DNA from: an uncultured Muribaculaceae bacterium
GTDB taxonomy: Bacteria; Bacteroidota; Bacteroidia; Bacteroidales; Muribaculaceae
Length of the DNA: 64,000 bases
Reading direction: 5' to 3'
Assembly (NCBI GenBank): GCA_934675575.1
Contig: CAKUQQ010000003.1
Span: 1-64,000, forward strand
Made by a program: the position numbers and the translations under genes. The notes beneath the pieces are model-generated. The model searched no databases. It was not told where the DNA came from and saw nothing but the letters and a program-made list of their open reading frames with translations. This document shows, in pieces, positions 6,892 through 17,064 of this stretch (position 1 is the first letter of the stretch; each line of letters begins with the position of its first letter).

Positions 6892-8280
6892 ATGATGCAA
6901 CTACATGCGGAATTCATAAAGCAAACGCAACGCATTTTTGCTGACGAGAGCGAGCAGATGCTTGCCGCAATAATGGAGAGAAGTCCGGAAGTGTCGATAC
7001 GCATAAACCCGGCTAAAGTGGGCGAGGCGAGGCTTGGCGAGCTGTCCAGAGTGCCGTGGTGCCCAAGTGGCGCTTATCTTGCCGAGCGGCCGCAATTCAC
7101 TTTCGACACAGATTTTCAGGCCGGCAACTACTATGTGCAGGACGCATCGTCGATGTTCATAGCACAAGTGCTGACACAGCTGGTGAAAACGCCAGTGCGC
7201 TATCTGGACCTGTGCGCCGCGCCCGGCGGCAAAACCACGGCAGCCCTTGCGGTGCTGCCCAAGGGGTCGCTGGTGGTGGCCAACGAGATAGTGCCTGCGC
7301 GGGCCAAGGTCTTAGCGCAGAACGTGGAGAAATGGGGCGCTGGAAACTGCGTTGTGTCGTCGAACGCGCCTGCGAGCTTCGGTGCGCTGACCCACTATTT
7401 CGATGTGGTGGCTGCCGATGTGCCGTGCAGCGGCGAGGGCATGTTTCGCAAAGACGATGAGGCTGTGGCGCAATGGACGCCACAACTCGTTGACGAGTGT
7501 GCCGCGCGGCAACGCACGATTGTGAACGACGCTTGGAAGGCGTTGAAGCCTGGAGGCCTGTTCATATACAGCACTTGCACCTATAACACGGCCGAGAATG
7601 AAGATATGGTTGCCTATATGGCAGAAACCCTCGGCGCAGAGCCGCAGACGATAGAGGTGGATAGCAGCTGGGGCATACACGGCGCCGTGAAGGGCAGCTA
7701 TCCGTGCTATCGCTTCTTGCCACACCTTGTGAGGGGCGAAGGCTTGTTTTTGTGCGTGATGCGCAAGCCCGATGACGAGCCTGTGAGAAACATAATGCGG
7801 CAGAAGAAGAAACTTGGCAACAAGCCGAAGGGTGAGGCTGCGCCTGTCGAAGTCAAGGCGTGGCTGACGGGAGAATACTCGTTTGCGGCGTTTGACGACC
7901 ATATAGTGGCGTTTCCGCGCGAATTCGGCGATGATTTGCCCATGCTCGCCAGAAATCTGCGTTTGCTGCACGACGGCACGCTCGTGGGTGTGAGAAAGGG
8001 GCGCAGCCTTGTGCCGGCACAGCAGCTGGCGTGGGCGGCCGACTATGCCAAGCAGGCTTTTGCAACGCACGAGGTGGATTATGCTACAGCCATCAATTTC
8101 TTGCAGCGGCAGACGTTGACAGTAGATGCTCCGCGCGGATATGTGCTGCTGACGCATGGCGGTGCGCCGCTTGGCTTTATCAACAACTTGGGCACGCGAG
8201 CCAATAATTTGTATCCAAAAGAATACCGCATACTCAGCCAGCATATTCCCGACCAAGAGCCCCACGTGCTGATGCGATGA
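6892..8280 (+). CDS. rRNA (cytosine-C5)-methyltransferase, RsmF/NOL1-NOP2-Sun family
   Basis: 462 residues. The SAM-binding motif LDLCAAPGGKTT lies near 105. The two catalytic cysteines sit in PCSGEGMF (motif IV) and YSTCTYNTAENE (motif VI). The C-terminal part, from about 300, has the extra RNA-binding domain found in RsmF-type enzymes (KEYRI near the end). The expected reaction is m5C formation in 16S rRNA. The start chosen is the first of two adjacent ATGs at 6892. The gene ends just before a strong bidirectional terminator shared with the convergent secreted-protein gene. Confidence 0.92.
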   Translation: MMQLHAEFIKQTQRIFADESEQMLAAIMERSPEVSIRINPAKVGEARLGELSRVPWCPSGAYLAERPQFTFDTDFQAGNYYVQDASSMFIAQVLTQLVKTPVRYLDLCAAPGGKTTAALAVLPKGSLVVANEIVPARAKVLAQNVEKWGAGNCVVSSNAPASFGALTHYFDVVAADVPCSGEGMFRKDDEAVAQWTPQLVDECAARQRTIVNDAWKALKPGGLFIYSTCTYNTAENEDMVAYMAETLGAEPQTIEVDSSWGIHGAVKGSYPCYRFLPHLVRGEGLFLCVMRKPDDEPVRNIMRQKKKLGNKPKGEAAPVEVKAWLTGEYSFAAFDDHIVAFPREFGDDLPMLARNLRLLHDGTLVGVRKGRSLVPAQQLAWAADYAKQAFATHEVDYATAINFLQRQTLTVDAPRGYVLLTHGGAPLGFINNLGTRANNLYPKEYRILSQHIPDQEPHVLMR

Positions 8281-8320
8281 AAGTGTGGCAAGGCTCACAT
8301 AAAGCGGTGGCTGATTGTGA

Positions 8321-8366
8321 AAAAAGAAGCGAGCCGGACTTGTGGTCGAGTCCGGCTCGCTTTTGC
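8321..8366. terminator. Bidirectional intrinsic terminator
   Basis: A perfect 13-bp stem (8328-8340 with 8349-8361) has TTTTG on the plus side and a run of T on the minus side. It separates the convergent methyltransferase and secreted-protein genes. Confidence 0.9.
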
Positions 8367-8386
8367 TTATGGGGTGATAGTAAGCT

Positions 8387-11221
8387 TTATTTCAGCTTGA
8401 TGTCGATGGTCTTGTTTTGGAAATCTTTGCCAAGGTCGATGGTGAGCGTGCCGTTGGCCACCGATGCTGGAACTGTGGTCTTGCCGCACTTCACCTCGGC
8501 TTTCTTGGCATTGACAGGAATGTTAACCTTTGGTTGGCCAACAGCCATAAGCTGATAGTGCTTGAGGTTGCCGTTCACTGGGCCGAATGCTATGTTGGCA
8601 AGTTTGCCGTCGGCAAACTTGTAGGTCTTGCCGTCGATTTCCACCTTGTCGCAACGTTGGCCTGTGAATGCCGACAAAATGCCGCCTGTTACATTGAAGC
8701 CCATAGTGAGACGACCGTCGAAGGTTAAAGTGTGGCCATTGACTTTCATGTCTTTGATGGTCAACGAATCGCTTGGCAATGGGTTTTCGCTGAGAGCCTT
8801 GTCGTCGGCTTTCTGGTCGCGCGAGAAACCGCCTGGCCAGTTCTCCATGTGTGTGCGATAGTGGAGGGCTATCATAGTGCCGCCGTTAGGGAACGAGGTG
8901 GCAAAATATGGCGTGGTGCGCGAAACGTAGCTTGGGTTGTCGTTAACGCCTTGGAATTTGCCGGTTGCCGGATAAGCATTGATGGCGTTGAGCAGCTCAA
9001 ACATGGTGCGTGACTCGTAGCCAAGGCTCTGGCTTTGGTCGTCGCGAGCGCGGAAACCGCAGTACATTGCCAGACCGCCGTTAGGATAGGTCTTTATGGC
9101 ACCAATGTTGAATTTGCCGCAAGAAGCCACAATGTCGGCTCCATTGGCCTCGATGGGATAGATGTGGTCAACGAGCTTGTCGGTCAAGATGATTTGCTCT
9201 GGCACATTCTTCAGCTTGCCACCGAACTTGATGCATTGGCCGGGAGCTTGCATGCCATTGAACACGGTGTGCTTGTAGTTGACACCAAACAACGATTCCC
9301 ATTGGGCTGTACAATTGGCACCGCTCTTGTCGAGCATTGGCGGCGCACTAAACCACACAACTTTTCCGCCTGCGTTGGCAAACTTGGTGAGCATTTCGAG
9401 CAGACCGGAGCCTGGCATAGGCTCAAACATCACCACGATTGTGCCATATTGCTTGGCGGCAACCTTCATGTGTCCGTCGGCGGTAATGCTGCCGAGCTGG
9501 AGCAGTTTGTCGCTGGTGAGGTAGTTGGCGTAGCCATATTGTGTCATCCAGCTGCCGAAACGCTGGTCAACGGCAACGAGGTTCATGGGGTAGAGCATGA
9601 GCACGTCAACGTCGCGAATGACATTGTTGGTAACCATTTGCACATTTTGTGGCGGCTGGCAACCGAAGGCGTAGTTAACTGCCATGCGCCGCTCGTTTGA
9701 CAGCCATGGCATGCCCCATGCGGCAGCATAGGCGTTGGGGTACTTGTTGATTACGGCAATAGAGGCAGCCATGGCTGCTCCATAGTAGTTGCGGTCGAGC
9801 CAACCGCACTCGCAGAAGTCATTGCCGGTGGGTTCCAGATATTCGCCCCACTTGAAGTAGTCGTAGCAGGCGGCAGAGGCTTGTTGCACAGTGTTGCTCC
9901 ACAAGAAGTTTGGCGTGTACTCGTAATTGAAGGCGTAGCCGTTGCCGGGAGTATTCTCGTCGCAGTCCCAGAGGTCGATAGTGGGTGATTCTGCCCAAGA
10001 CGAGTGGGCGCTGGCGCGCAATTCCCGCTTGAAGAGCTTCTCGCCATATTTCTTGGCGTTGTTGAACAAATCCACCACGTCGTTGTTGAGCATGCGGTAG
10101 TAGTTGTCACGCATCAAGTAAGTGCGCTGAATGTCTTCGGGCGTTTTGCCCAGCACATACTCCACGTTGAGTATTGACTCGGTTGTGGGGTTTGAGATGA
10201 GAGGCTGGCTGAGGAAATAGAGCATATATTTCTCGGCAAACGGCATGTTGAACTTCTCGCAGAATTTCTTAATCATGCTCTCGGTGAGATAGCGCTCGTT
10301 GAATTGTCCGTCCTCTTGATGCTTATAGTAAATCCAGTCTTGCTGAATGTGCATCTCGTCGCTATATAGAGCCTTGAGATTGATGCCGTAGTCGTGATAT
10401 TTCTTGAGCAGGCCGGTGAGGAATGGTGCGGCATCGTCGGCAAAATAGTCCATTTCCTGGGTCTCGTATTCAAGCAGCACAAGCACGTTGTTGTAGCCGG
10501 TGCAGGCGTTTTCTTCGCCGTAGATGCGTAGGCGTTTTTGTGGAATGTTGCCGTCTTCGGCTGGTCCTGACTCGTCGATGTTTTCCCATTTCACATTCTT
10601 GAGCTCTACGATTTCGTCGGGATTGACGGCAAATTTTTTCTTGGTGACTTTCTCGGCCTTGAAAGCGAAGGCCTTCACGCCAATTAGCTTGACCGGAGTC
10701 TCACCCTTGTTGTTGGTCCACATGGTTTGCTGCCACATCTGAATGCTGAACTTGCCGTTGCCGGGGTTGCGACGACCCACCTTGAATGCCACCCAGCGGC
10801 CGGAGTGACCAGTCTGGTGCTTGTAGGCTTTGCCGAGTTCGAGCGGACTCAGCAGGCTGAGCTCCACGCCCTTTCCCTCTTTTTTGGCGAAGTTGCTGAT
10901 TTTTGCCATTTTCTCCACATATTCGTCCATGTCGGGAGTGAGCTTGCGCTCCACGTTGGTGTCGGTGCGGTATTGGCGGAAAAACTCGTCGAAAGCGATT
11001 GTTATGTAGTCGCGGTTGCGCTCTTTTGCCTCGTTGACAATGTCGCGCAGGCATTGGTAGGTCTTGTTGTAACCGAGAGAATTGTCAAATTTCTTGTCGG
11101 GGTCGTTGGCCAACGTCGTGAGCTGCTGGTCACTGGTCAGAATCATCGTTTGGGCTTTGACGGCCGGCGTGGCCGAAAGCAATGCCAAAGCTCCAATCAG
11201 AAGACGTGATGATAGTTGCAT
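8387..11221 (-). CDS. Large secreted protein, putative glycoside-hydrolase-like
   Basis: 944 residues with a clear signal peptide (cleavage after about VKAQ, residue 24). The N-terminal half has a beta-rich region (GRWVAFKVGRRNPGNGKFSI) and a TIM-barrel-like stretch with ALYSDEMHIQQDWIYYKH, where an acidic pair could be catalytic. The middle, near TIVVMFEPMPGSGLLEMLTK, followed by GGKVVWFSAPP, resembles the amidotransferase-like domain of GH42-type enzymes. The C-terminus is beta-sandwich-like. I do not recognise a named GH family, so enzymatic activity is inference. It lies 19 nt downstream of the 245-residue secreted protein gene, and both share the same strand and export route, so they are probably co-expressed. 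Confidence 0.85.
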   Translation of the reverse strand: MQLSSRLLIGALALLSATPAVKAQTMILTSDQQLTTLANDPDKKFDNSLGYNKTYQCLRDIVNEAKERNRDYITIAFDEFFRQYRTDTNVERKLTPDMDEYVEKMAKISNFAKKEGKGVELSLLSPLELGKAYKHQTGHSGRWVAFKVGRRNPGNGKFSIQMWQQTMWTNNKGETPVKLIGVKAFAFKAEKVTKKKFAVNPDEIVELKNVKWENIDESGPAEDGNIPQKRLRIYGEENACTGYNNVLVLLEYETQEMDYFADDAAPFLTGLLKKYHDYGINLKALYSDEMHIQQDWIYYKHQEDGQFNERYLTESMIKKFCEKFNMPFAEKYMLYFLSQPLISNPTTESILNVEYVLGKTPEDIQRTYLMRDNYYRMLNNDVVDLFNNAKKYGEKLFKRELRASAHSSWAESPTIDLWDCDENTPGNGYAFNYEYTPNFLWSNTVQQASAACYDYFKWGEYLEPTGNDFCECGWLDRNYYGAAMAASIAVINKYPNAYAAAWGMPWLSNERRMAVNYAFGCQPPQNVQMVTNNVIRDVDVLMLYPMNLVAVDQRFGSWMTQYGYANYLTSDKLLQLGSITADGHMKVAAKQYGTIVVMFEPMPGSGLLEMLTKFANAGGKVVWFSAPPMLDKSGANCTAQWESLFGVNYKHTVFNGMQAPGQCIKFGGKLKNVPEQIILTDKLVDHIYPIEANGADIVASCGKFNIGAIKTYPNGGLAMYCGFRARDDQSQSLGYESRTMFELLNAINAYPATGKFQGVNDNPSYVSRTTPYFATSFPNGGTMIALHYRTHMENWPGGFSRDQKADDKALSENPLPSDSLTIKDMKVNGHTLTFDGRLTMGFNVTGGILSAFTGQRCDKVEIDGKTYKFADGKLANIAFGPVNGNLKHYQLMAVGQPKVNIPVNAKKAEVKCGKTTVPASVANGTLTIDLGKDFQNKTIDIKLK

Positions 11222-11240
11222 AATGATAAAAACAGTTTAT

Positions 11241-11978
11241 TTAGTTAATAATTATTTTAGAGGTTTTGTCGCCCACCGTTACCACATAGGCTCCTGGGGC
11301 AAGAGAAATGCTTGCCGTGGGAGTGGCTATGGTGGACTTGTGGCACAGACTGCCGCGCATATCGTGCACGGACACTGTCAGCCCTGCAGCATTGGCTATG
11401 GTGACGGCTTGGGTCGCTGGAATGATGCTGGCTTCGTCGCGCTCCACGGCTGCCACCCCGCTATCACCGCCGTCAACACTAACGGCACGCACAGCCACAG
11501 GGCTATTGAAGTCGGCATTCCAAGCGGCAATGCGCAATCTGACGGTTTTGACTCCGCTCGGTATGTCGATTTTGATTTGCACATCGCGCTGAACAAGTGC
11601 CGATGTGTATTGCAGGAACTCACTTGCCACCACGTTGCCGGCAGGGTCTAACAGCTCAAATGTGGGAGAGCCCTTGGTGAGGTCGTAGGACTTGCTGCTA
11701 TATGTGGGGGCGAGCAGTGTTGCCTTGACTGTTATGGCGGCTATGCCGTCAACCTTTATAGCTGGCGACAGCAAAGTGTAGTCGGTGGCGTTGGAAGCCT
11801 TGAACAGGCGCACTTTGTTGGCTCCGATTGCTTCGGTGGAAAGTTGGAAGTCGGGACGTGTGTAAGTCCAGCCGAGAAAGTCGGTCAGGTTGAAACTGGC
11901 CAACGTGTCGGCAAATGCAGGAACATTGCCAAGCACAAGCAAGGCTAAAGCGAAAACGGTCTTGATAGGTTGTTTCAT
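11241..11978 (-). CDS. Secreted protein with C-terminal type IX-like sorting tail
   Basis: 245 residues from ATG 11978. The open frame also allows a TTG three bases earlier, but ATG is preferred. The signal peptide ends near AFAD. The central part, about 30-160, is a beta-sandwich-like module (SPAIKVDGIAAITVKATLL, then QIKIDIPSGVKTVRLRI), similar to carbohydrate-binding or choice-of-anchor folds. The last 70 residues (LTVSVHDMRGSLCHK through LAPGAYVVTVGDKTSKIIIN) follow the T9SS sorting-domain pattern. It is the first gene of a two-gene unit with the 944-residue secreted protein. The substrate or partner is unknown. Confidence 0.85.
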   Translation of the reverse strand: MKQPIKTVFALALLVLGNVPAFADTLASFNLTDFLGWTYTRPDFQLSTEAIGANKVRLFKASNATDYTLLSPAIKVDGIAAITVKATLLAPTYSSKSYDLTKGSPTFELLDPAGNVVASEFLQYTSALVQRDVQIKIDIPSGVKTVRLRIAAWNADFNSPVAVRAVSVDGGDSGVAAVERDEASIIPATQAVTIANAAGLTVSVHDMRGSLCHKSTIATPTASISLAPGAYVVTVGDKTSKIIIN

Positions 11979-12062
11979 CAATCGGGGAAATGGTTTTGAA
12001 AGTTATAAATCGCCATTTGCGCCACAGCAAGGCAATGCTGCGCCACAAACGTTATCAAAGGA

Positions 12063-12070
12063 CAAATTTA
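12063..12070 (-). promoter_or_regulatory. Possible -7 element (TAAATTTG) for the secreted-protein pair
   Basis: On the minus strand TAAATTTG lies about 85 nt upstream of ATG 11978. No convincing -33 box was found. Confidence 0.35.
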
Positions 12071-12141
12071 ATCAAATTAAGCGTAAAAGCAGCCCTGGTG
12101 GCAGTTTTTTTGTCCTTTTGCAGTGAGAGAGGATAAAACTA

Positions 12142-13290
12142 TTATTTGCTTGGCTCGTAGCGACGAATGAAAGCAACAAGAAACAAAAAGCCTGCAAACA
12201 CCATGGGTAAGCCCACAAGCGACGGGAAATTGTAGCCGAAACCGGCATCAATGGGCAAGCCTCCGAGATATGCGCCCACGGCGTTGCCGAAATTGAAAGC
12301 AATTTGAATGCAGCAACCGCCGAGCATCTCACCATTTTTGGCGTGACGGATTATGAGATATTGCTCCGGAGTGCCCACCCCGAAAAGACAGGCGCAGCAC
12401 AGCACCATCATGGCTATGTTGACCCACAAAAATTGACCGGCGAAGAAAATGCACAGGAGTCCCACGGCTGCCAGCAACTGTAGCCACGCGGTAATGCGGC
12501 CGGGTGTGAAGTGGTCGGACAGCCGTCCGCTAATCTGGTTGCCCATGACCATGCCCATGCCAGCCACGGCCATGAGGCATGGCAGGAGTGACGGCGCGAG
12601 GCCGCCAAGTTGCGTGAGTGTGGGGGATATGTAGCTGTAGTAGGCGAGAATGCCGCCATTGCCAAGCATGGTGGCCATGATGATGAGCCAAGGCGCGCCG
12701 TGCTTCAAGAAATGAAATTGGCCTTTGAATCCGGCATTAGATGTGACGCTCAGGTTTGGAATCCACCGCCAAATGGCAAGAATGCCGAGCACGCCCACAA
12801 CCATTATGACAGCAAACGGCAACCGCCAAGAGAACTCTGACGACAGGTAAGTGGATAGCGGCACACCTATGACGTTGGCCACAGGCATGCCCACGCACAT
12901 CATCGACACGGCCGTGGCCTTGTGGCGGTCGTCGGCAAGCCGCACTGCCACGATGGTGCCGGTGCCGAAAAATGCCCCGTGAGGCAGTCCGCTGATGAAG
13001 CGCGCTACAAGCAGCCAGGCATAGCTGTGGGCAGTGACCGACAGCAAAGCGCCTATCACAATCATGGTGGTGAGACCGAGGAGAATTTTCTTGGGGCGAA
13101 CCTTGTGCAGAGCCACAAGCAGCGTGGCACCGGCGCACACTCCAAACGCATAGACCGAAATGGCATGACCGGCTTGCGGAATGGTAACGTGCAAGTCGCT
13201 TGCCACATGAGGCAATATGCCTTCCATCACAAATTCTGCCATGCCAAGGATAAATGTACCCATTGCCAAAGCGAAAAGGCTTTTCTTCAT
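12142..13290 (-). CDS. MFS transporter, AraJ-like (DHA1) exporter
   Basis: 382 residues with twelve predicted membrane segments. The N-terminus MKKSLFALAMGTFILGMAEF through FVMEGILPHVASDL is the hallmark of AraJ/YdhP-type major facilitators. The loop after helix 2 has VRPKKILLG, and GLPHGAFFGTG follows in helix 5, matching the sugar- or drug-efflux DHA1 group. It is an inner membrane proton-driven exporter, with substrate unknown from sequence. It has its own likely promoter upstream and does not overlap its neighbours. Confidence 0.92.
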   Translation of the reverse strand: MKKSLFALAMGTFILGMAEFVMEGILPHVASDLHVTIPQAGHAISVYAFGVCAGATLLVALHKVRPKKILLGLTTMIVIGALLSVTAHSYAWLLVARFISGLPHGAFFGTGTIVAVRLADDRHKATAVSMMCVGMPVANVIGVPLSTYLSSEFSWRLPFAVIMVVGVLGILAIWRWIPNLSVTSNAGFKGQFHFLKHGAPWLIIMATMLGNGGILAYYSYISPTLTQLGGLAPSLLPCLMAVAGMGMVMGNQISGRLSDHFTPGRITAWLQLLAAVGLLCIFFAGQFLWVNIAMMVLCCACLFGVGTPEQYLIIRHAKNGEMLGGCCIQIAFNFGNAVGAYLGGLPIDAGFGYNFPSLVGLPMVFAGFLFLVAFIRRYEPSK

Positions 13291-13388
13291 TTAGCCAAAA
13301 ATATGTTTTTCAATAACAACAATTTCCCTAATGAAACCTGCACCGCCATGCAGTTGTCAGCAACTATGCCGGAGTGGATTTCACGATG

Positions 13389-13396
13389 CAAAGTTA
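13389..13396 (-). promoter_or_regulatory. -7 element (TAACTTTG) of the MFS gene
   Basis: The minus-strand reading is TAACTTTGCATC, about 100 nt before the ATG at 13290. The -33 region is not obvious. Confidence 0.5.
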
Positions 13397-13462
13397 CATA
13401 TTTTTGACTTTGTCGCGGTGTGTGACCTTGCGAAAAATGTGGCAGGTGCAGACTTGGCACGA

Positions 13463-13511
13463 AAACAAAAAAGCGAGAGGCTGAAACCTTTTTTGTGTGT
13501 TCAGCCTCTCG
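13463..13511 (-). terminator. Intrinsic terminator after the carboxynorspermidine synthase gene
   Basis: An 11-bp stem (13474-13484 with 13501-13511) on the minus strand is followed by CTTTTTTG. It ends the rsmA-mgtE-synthase direction of transcription. Confidence 0.85.
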
Positions 13512-13545
13512 TGTTGGGGAAAATGATTATGCGTTGTGGCGCTAA

Positions 13546-14754
13546 TTACAACTCAAGGTCGATGTTGAATTGCTCGTGCCAGGGCAGTCCGCTCTTGGCC
13601 ACTTGCTCAAGGAATGGGTCGGGGTCGAACTCCTCGACATTGTGCACACCAGGCTTGCACCACAAACCTTTGAGGAACATCATGGCTCCTGTCATGGCCG
13701 GAACGCCGGTTGTGTAGCTCACAGCCTGCATGCCGGTCTCTTCATAGGCCTTGTGGTGGTCGCAGTTGTTGTAGATGTAGTAGGTGAGCGGCTTGCCGTC
13801 GGTGCCTATGCCGCTTATGCGGCAGCCGATAGAGGTCTGGCCAGTGTAGTTCTTGCCGAGGTCCTGCGGATTGGGCAGAACGGCCTTGAGAAACTGCAGA
13901 GGTATGATTTCTTGACCGTTATAGAGCACGGGGTCGATGCGAGCCATGCCAATGTCTTGAATCACACGCAGATGGGTGAGGTATTCTTGACCAAATGTCA
14001 TCCAGAAGCGGGCACGCTTGATGGTTGGGTAATTTTGCACAAGCGATTCAAGCTCCTCATGATACATGAGGTAGCTTTCGCGTTGGCCTATTTCGGGATA
14101 GGAGAGCGGTTTGTGAATTTCGAGCGCACCAGTCTGCACCCATTTGCCATCTTGATAGTAGCGTCCCTTTTGGGTGATTTCGCGAATGTTGATTTCGGGG
14201 TTGAAGTTGGTGGCAAAGGCTTTGCCGTGGTTGCCGGCGTTGCAGTCAACGATGTCGAGATACTGGATTTCCTTGAAGTGATGCTTGGCGGCATAGGCTG
14301 TGTAAACACCGCTCACTCCGGGGTCGAAGCCACAGCCGAGTATTGCGGTGAGTCCGGCTTTCTCAAATCTGTCGCGGTAGGCCCATTGCCAGCTGTACTC
14401 GAAGTGAGCCTCGTCGCGTGGCTCATAGTTGGCGGTGTCGAGATAGTTGACTCCGCACTCAAGGCAAGCGTCCATTATGGTCAGGTCTTGATAGGGCAGA
14501 GCCAGATTGATTACAAGGTTGGGCTTGTGCTTCTTGAGCAGAGCCACAAGTTGCTGCACATCGTCGGCATCAACTTGGTCGGTAGTGACATTGGTTGCAC
14601 CCAATTTTTCCTTGATTTGTGCGGCCACATGGTCGCATTTCTCCTTGTGGCGCGACGCAATGACGATTTCATGGAACACGTCGGGGTTTTGTGCGCATTT
14701 GAAGGCGGCAACAGTGCCAACGCCTCCACAGCCAATGATTATAACTTTATTCAT
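13546..14754 (-). CDS. Saccharopine dehydrogenase family, probable carboxynorspermidine synthase
   Basis: 402 residues. The N-terminal Rossmann fold has IIIGCGGVGTVAAFKCA. The middle contains LAILGCGFDPGVSGVYTAYA-type sequence and a long insertion (NFNPEINIREITQ) typical of the bacterial carboxynorspermidine synthase branch rather than lysine-pathway saccharopine dehydrogenases. The family reduces the Schiff base of aspartate semialdehyde with diaminopropane or putrescine, making carboxynorspermidine or carboxyspermidine. No decarboxylase partner gene is in the window. It lies 68 nt downstream of mgtE on the same strand and ends at a terminator. The family is confident; the exact substrate is inferred. 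Confidence 0.88.
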   Translation of the reverse strand: MNKVIIIGCGGVGTVAAFKCAQNPDVFHEIVIASRHKEKCDHVAAQIKEKLGATNVTTDQVDADDVQQLVALLKKHKPNLVINLALPYQDLTIMDACLECGVNYLDTANYEPRDEAHFEYSWQWAYRDRFEKAGLTAILGCGFDPGVSGVYTAYAAKHHFKEIQYLDIVDCNAGNHGKAFATNFNPEINIREITQKGRYYQDGKWVQTGALEIHKPLSYPEIGQRESYLMYHEELESLVQNYPTIKRARFWMTFGQEYLTHLRVIQDIGMARIDPVLYNGQEIIPLQFLKAVLPNPQDLGKNYTGQTSIGCRISGIGTDGKPLTYYIYNNCDHHKAYEETGMQAVSYTTGVPAMTGAMMFLKGLWCKPGVHNVEEFDPDPFLEQVAKSGLPWHEQFNIDLEL

Positions 14755-14822
14755 TTCTATATCGTTTGTTTTTTTATTGTTGTTTTATTTGCAAATTATG
14801 TTTTTAGAGCCGGCGTTGGCGG

Positions 14823-16202
14823 TCATAGCAGATTGCTTATGAGCACCGTGCTCACGCCCATGTAGATAATCATGCCGATAATGTCGTTGGTCACCGTGAC
14901 AAACGGTCCTGTGGCAATGGCTGGGTCGATTTTCAGCTTTTCGAGCGCGAGCGGCACGAGTGTGCCAAACACGCTGGCAAACAGCACCACGCCAAAAAGC
15001 GATATGGTGACTGCCATGGCGGTGATGTGAGCTTTCGACGGATTGTCGTCGGCAGGGAAGAAAATGTTGTAGATGAGCACAAGGCCTGCAATTATGGTGG
15101 CATTGAGCAACGCCACGCCAAACTCCTTGAGCAAGTGCTTGCCGGTGTGTTTGATGTCGAGGCTGCCATTTGCCAGACCCTGCACTACGATTGCGCTTGA
15201 CTGTGTGCCCACGTTGCCGCCAGTGCCGCCTATGAGCGGAATGAATAAAGCCATGCCTGGGAGCACGGTCTGCCAAGAGTTGTTGTCGTCGCCATCAAGA
15301 ATCAATGCGTTGGCGATGCCGCCCACTATGCCAATGAAAAGCCAGGGCAAGCGCGCCTTGACCTGCTGAAACACATTGTCGTCTGACTCCACATCGTGTG
15401 AGATACCGGAAGCCAACTGGTAGTCGTGCTCGCTCTCGTCGCGCACCTCATCCATGATGTCGTCAACGGTGATTTCGCCCACAAGACGCCCTATTGAGTC
15501 AACCACGGGCATTGACACGAGGTCGTATTTCTCGAAGTCGAGGGCCACGTCGTCGATGGGAGTGTCGGTGTGCACCGATATTGGGTCGGGCACCATGACG
15601 TGCTTTATTTTAGAAGCCGATGGATTTGTGATGGTTTTTTTGAGAGGGAATATGCCTTTGAGGCGGTTGTCGTCGTCAACCACATAGATGTTGTAAATCT
15701 CGTCCATGTCTTCGGCTTGCTCGCGCATCACCTTGATGCAGTCGGGCATGGAGAGGTTTTCGTTGACAATCACCATCTCGGTTGACATGTGTCCGCCGGC
15801 GGTGTCCTCGCCATATTGCATGAGGTCAACGATGTCGCCTGCCTGCTCCATGTCGTCGATGTGCTTGATAACCTCGTCGCGGTCTTCTTCGTCGAGCTGC
15901 TGAATAACATCTACGGCATCGTCGGCGTTCATCTGCTCCACTTTCTTTGCGATTGACTCGTTGGTCATCTGGTCGAGCAGGTCTTGCCGCTGGTCCTCGT
16001 CAAGCTCTATGAGCACGTCGGCAGCTTGCTCGTCGCTGAGCTGTTTGAGCAGAAACAGGGCATCTTCGGTGTCGAGGTCTGACACGATTTCGGCTATGTC
16101 GGCCGGGTGCAGGTCAGCGAGCATGTCTTTTGCCCGCTGCTCGTCTTGTTGTGATATTAAGTCGTGGAGACGTTCAATATACTCTTCATTAAATTCCTTC
16201 AT
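14823..16202 (-). CDS. mgtE: Magnesium transporter MgtE
   Basis: 459 residues in the canonical MgtE order. There is an acidic N-terminal superhelical domain (1-130, many LDEED repeats), two CBS domains (about 135-260, [19 protein letters not shown]), and a C-terminal block of five membrane helices with [19 protein letters not shown], the conserved pore signature. It is a Mg2+ channel gated by cytosolic Mg2+ through the N and CBS domains. Its start overlaps the end of rsmA by 14 nt, suggesting translational coupling. It is full length for the family. Confidence 0.95.
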   Translation of the reverse strand: MKEFNEEYIERLHDLISQQDEQRAKDMLADLHPADIAEIVSDLDTEDALFLLKQLSDEQAADVLIELDEDQRQDLLDQMTNESIAKKVEQMNADDAVDVIQQLDEEDRDEVIKHIDDMEQAGDIVDLMQYGEDTAGGHMSTEMVIVNENLSMPDCIKVMREQAEDMDEIYNIYVVDDDNRLKGIFPLKKTITNPSASKIKHVMVPDPISVHTDTPIDDVALDFEKYDLVSMPVVDSIGRLVGEITVDDIMDEVRDESEHDYQLASGISHDVESDDNVFQQVKARLPWLFIGIVGGIANALILDGDDNNSWQTVLPGMALFIPLIGGTGGNVGTQSSAIVVQGLANGSLDIKHTGKHLLKEFGVALLNATIIAGLVLIYNIFFPADDNPSKAHITAMAVTISLFGVVLFASVFGTLVPLALEKLKIDPAIATGPFVTVTNDIIGMIIYMGVSTVLISNLL

Positions 16203-17004
16203 TGGTCAGTGTCGTTTTGATTTCTTTTCTTGCGTTGGCAATAATGTTGGTCAACTCGATGAACTCGCTCACGGAGAGCTGCTCAGGTCGTCGTCGGAAC
16301 ATGTCGCCGGCAAGCACGGAACTGCCATTGGGGATTAGTGACTGAAGAGAATTGCGGAGGGTTTTGCGGCGCTGGCCAAAAGATGTCTTGACCACGGTCT
16401 TGAATAGCCGCTCGTCGCAGCCAAGGTCGGTGACGCTGTTGCGCACAAGTTTGATTACGCCAGACTTGACCTTTGGCGGCGGATTGAACACGTTTTCGTC
16501 AACGGTGAACAGATACTCGATGTCGTACCACGCTTGAAGCAGCACCGACAATATGCCATAGGCTTTGTTGCCAGGACCGGAGGCAATGCGCTGTGCCACC
16601 TCGCGCTGCAACATGCCGCTGCATGCCACCACTTGGTCGCGATAGTCGAGCAACTTGAAAAATATCTGCGAAGATATGTTGTAGGGGTAGTTGCCTATGA
16701 CGCAGAATTTGCGGTCTTGGTAGATGTCGTGCAGATTGAGCTTCAGGAAGTCGGCTTCGATTATGTGACCTTTAAGGTCGGGAAAGTTGGCGTTGAGATA
16801 TTCAACAGACTCGCCGTCAAGCTCCACCACATTGAGGTCGTGGCCTTCGTCGATGAGGAATTGCGTGAGCACTCCCATGCCCGGACCCACTTCGAGAACC
16901 GGATAGTCTTTGAAATCGCCGAGAGTGTCGGCGATGCGCTGTGCAATCGACAAGTCGGTCAGAAAGTGCTGACCAAGTGCTTTTTTAGCTCTAACCTTCT
17001 GCAT
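16189..17004 (-). CDS. rsmA: 16S rRNA adenine dimethyltransferase RsmA (KsgA)
   Basis: 271 residues from ATG 17004, starting [15 protein letters not shown], the usual N-terminus. The frame is open another 35 codons upstream, but those residues are unrelated and overlap the promoter region. Motifs are [22 protein letters not shown] for SAM binding, and NYPYNISS as the catalytic NxPY. It dimethylates two adjacent adenines near the 3' end of 16S rRNA during 30S maturation. It is the first gene before mgtE and is divergent from the LPG-synthase-like gene, sharing a control region with a 10-bp dyad. Confidence 0.95.
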   Translation of the reverse strand: MQKVRAKKALGQHFLTDLSIAQRIADTLGDFKDYPVLEVGPGMGVLTQFLIDEGHDLNVVELDGESVEYLNANFPDLKGHIIEADFLKLNLHDIYQDRKFCVIGNYPYNISSQIFFKLLDYRDQVVACSGMLQREVAQRIASGPGNKAYGILSVLLQAWYDIEYLFTVDENVFNPPPKVKSGVIKLVRNSVTDLGCDERLFKTVVKTSFGQRRKTLRNSLQSLIPNGSSVLAGDMFRRRPEQLSVSEFIELTNIIANARKEIKTTLTNEGI

Positions 17005-17064
17005 GGGCAAGTTTAATAAATTGGTGTGCGGTAAAAAATAGACCACCCCACATTTTGTGAGAAT

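Noticed and set aside
7312..8298. 328-codon minus-strand frame
   Set aside because: Antisense shadow of the RsmF-type gene.
13570..14865. 431-codon plus-strand frame
   Set aside because: Antisense to the saccharopine-dehydrogenase-family gene, which is convincing. No protein motifs appear in this frame.
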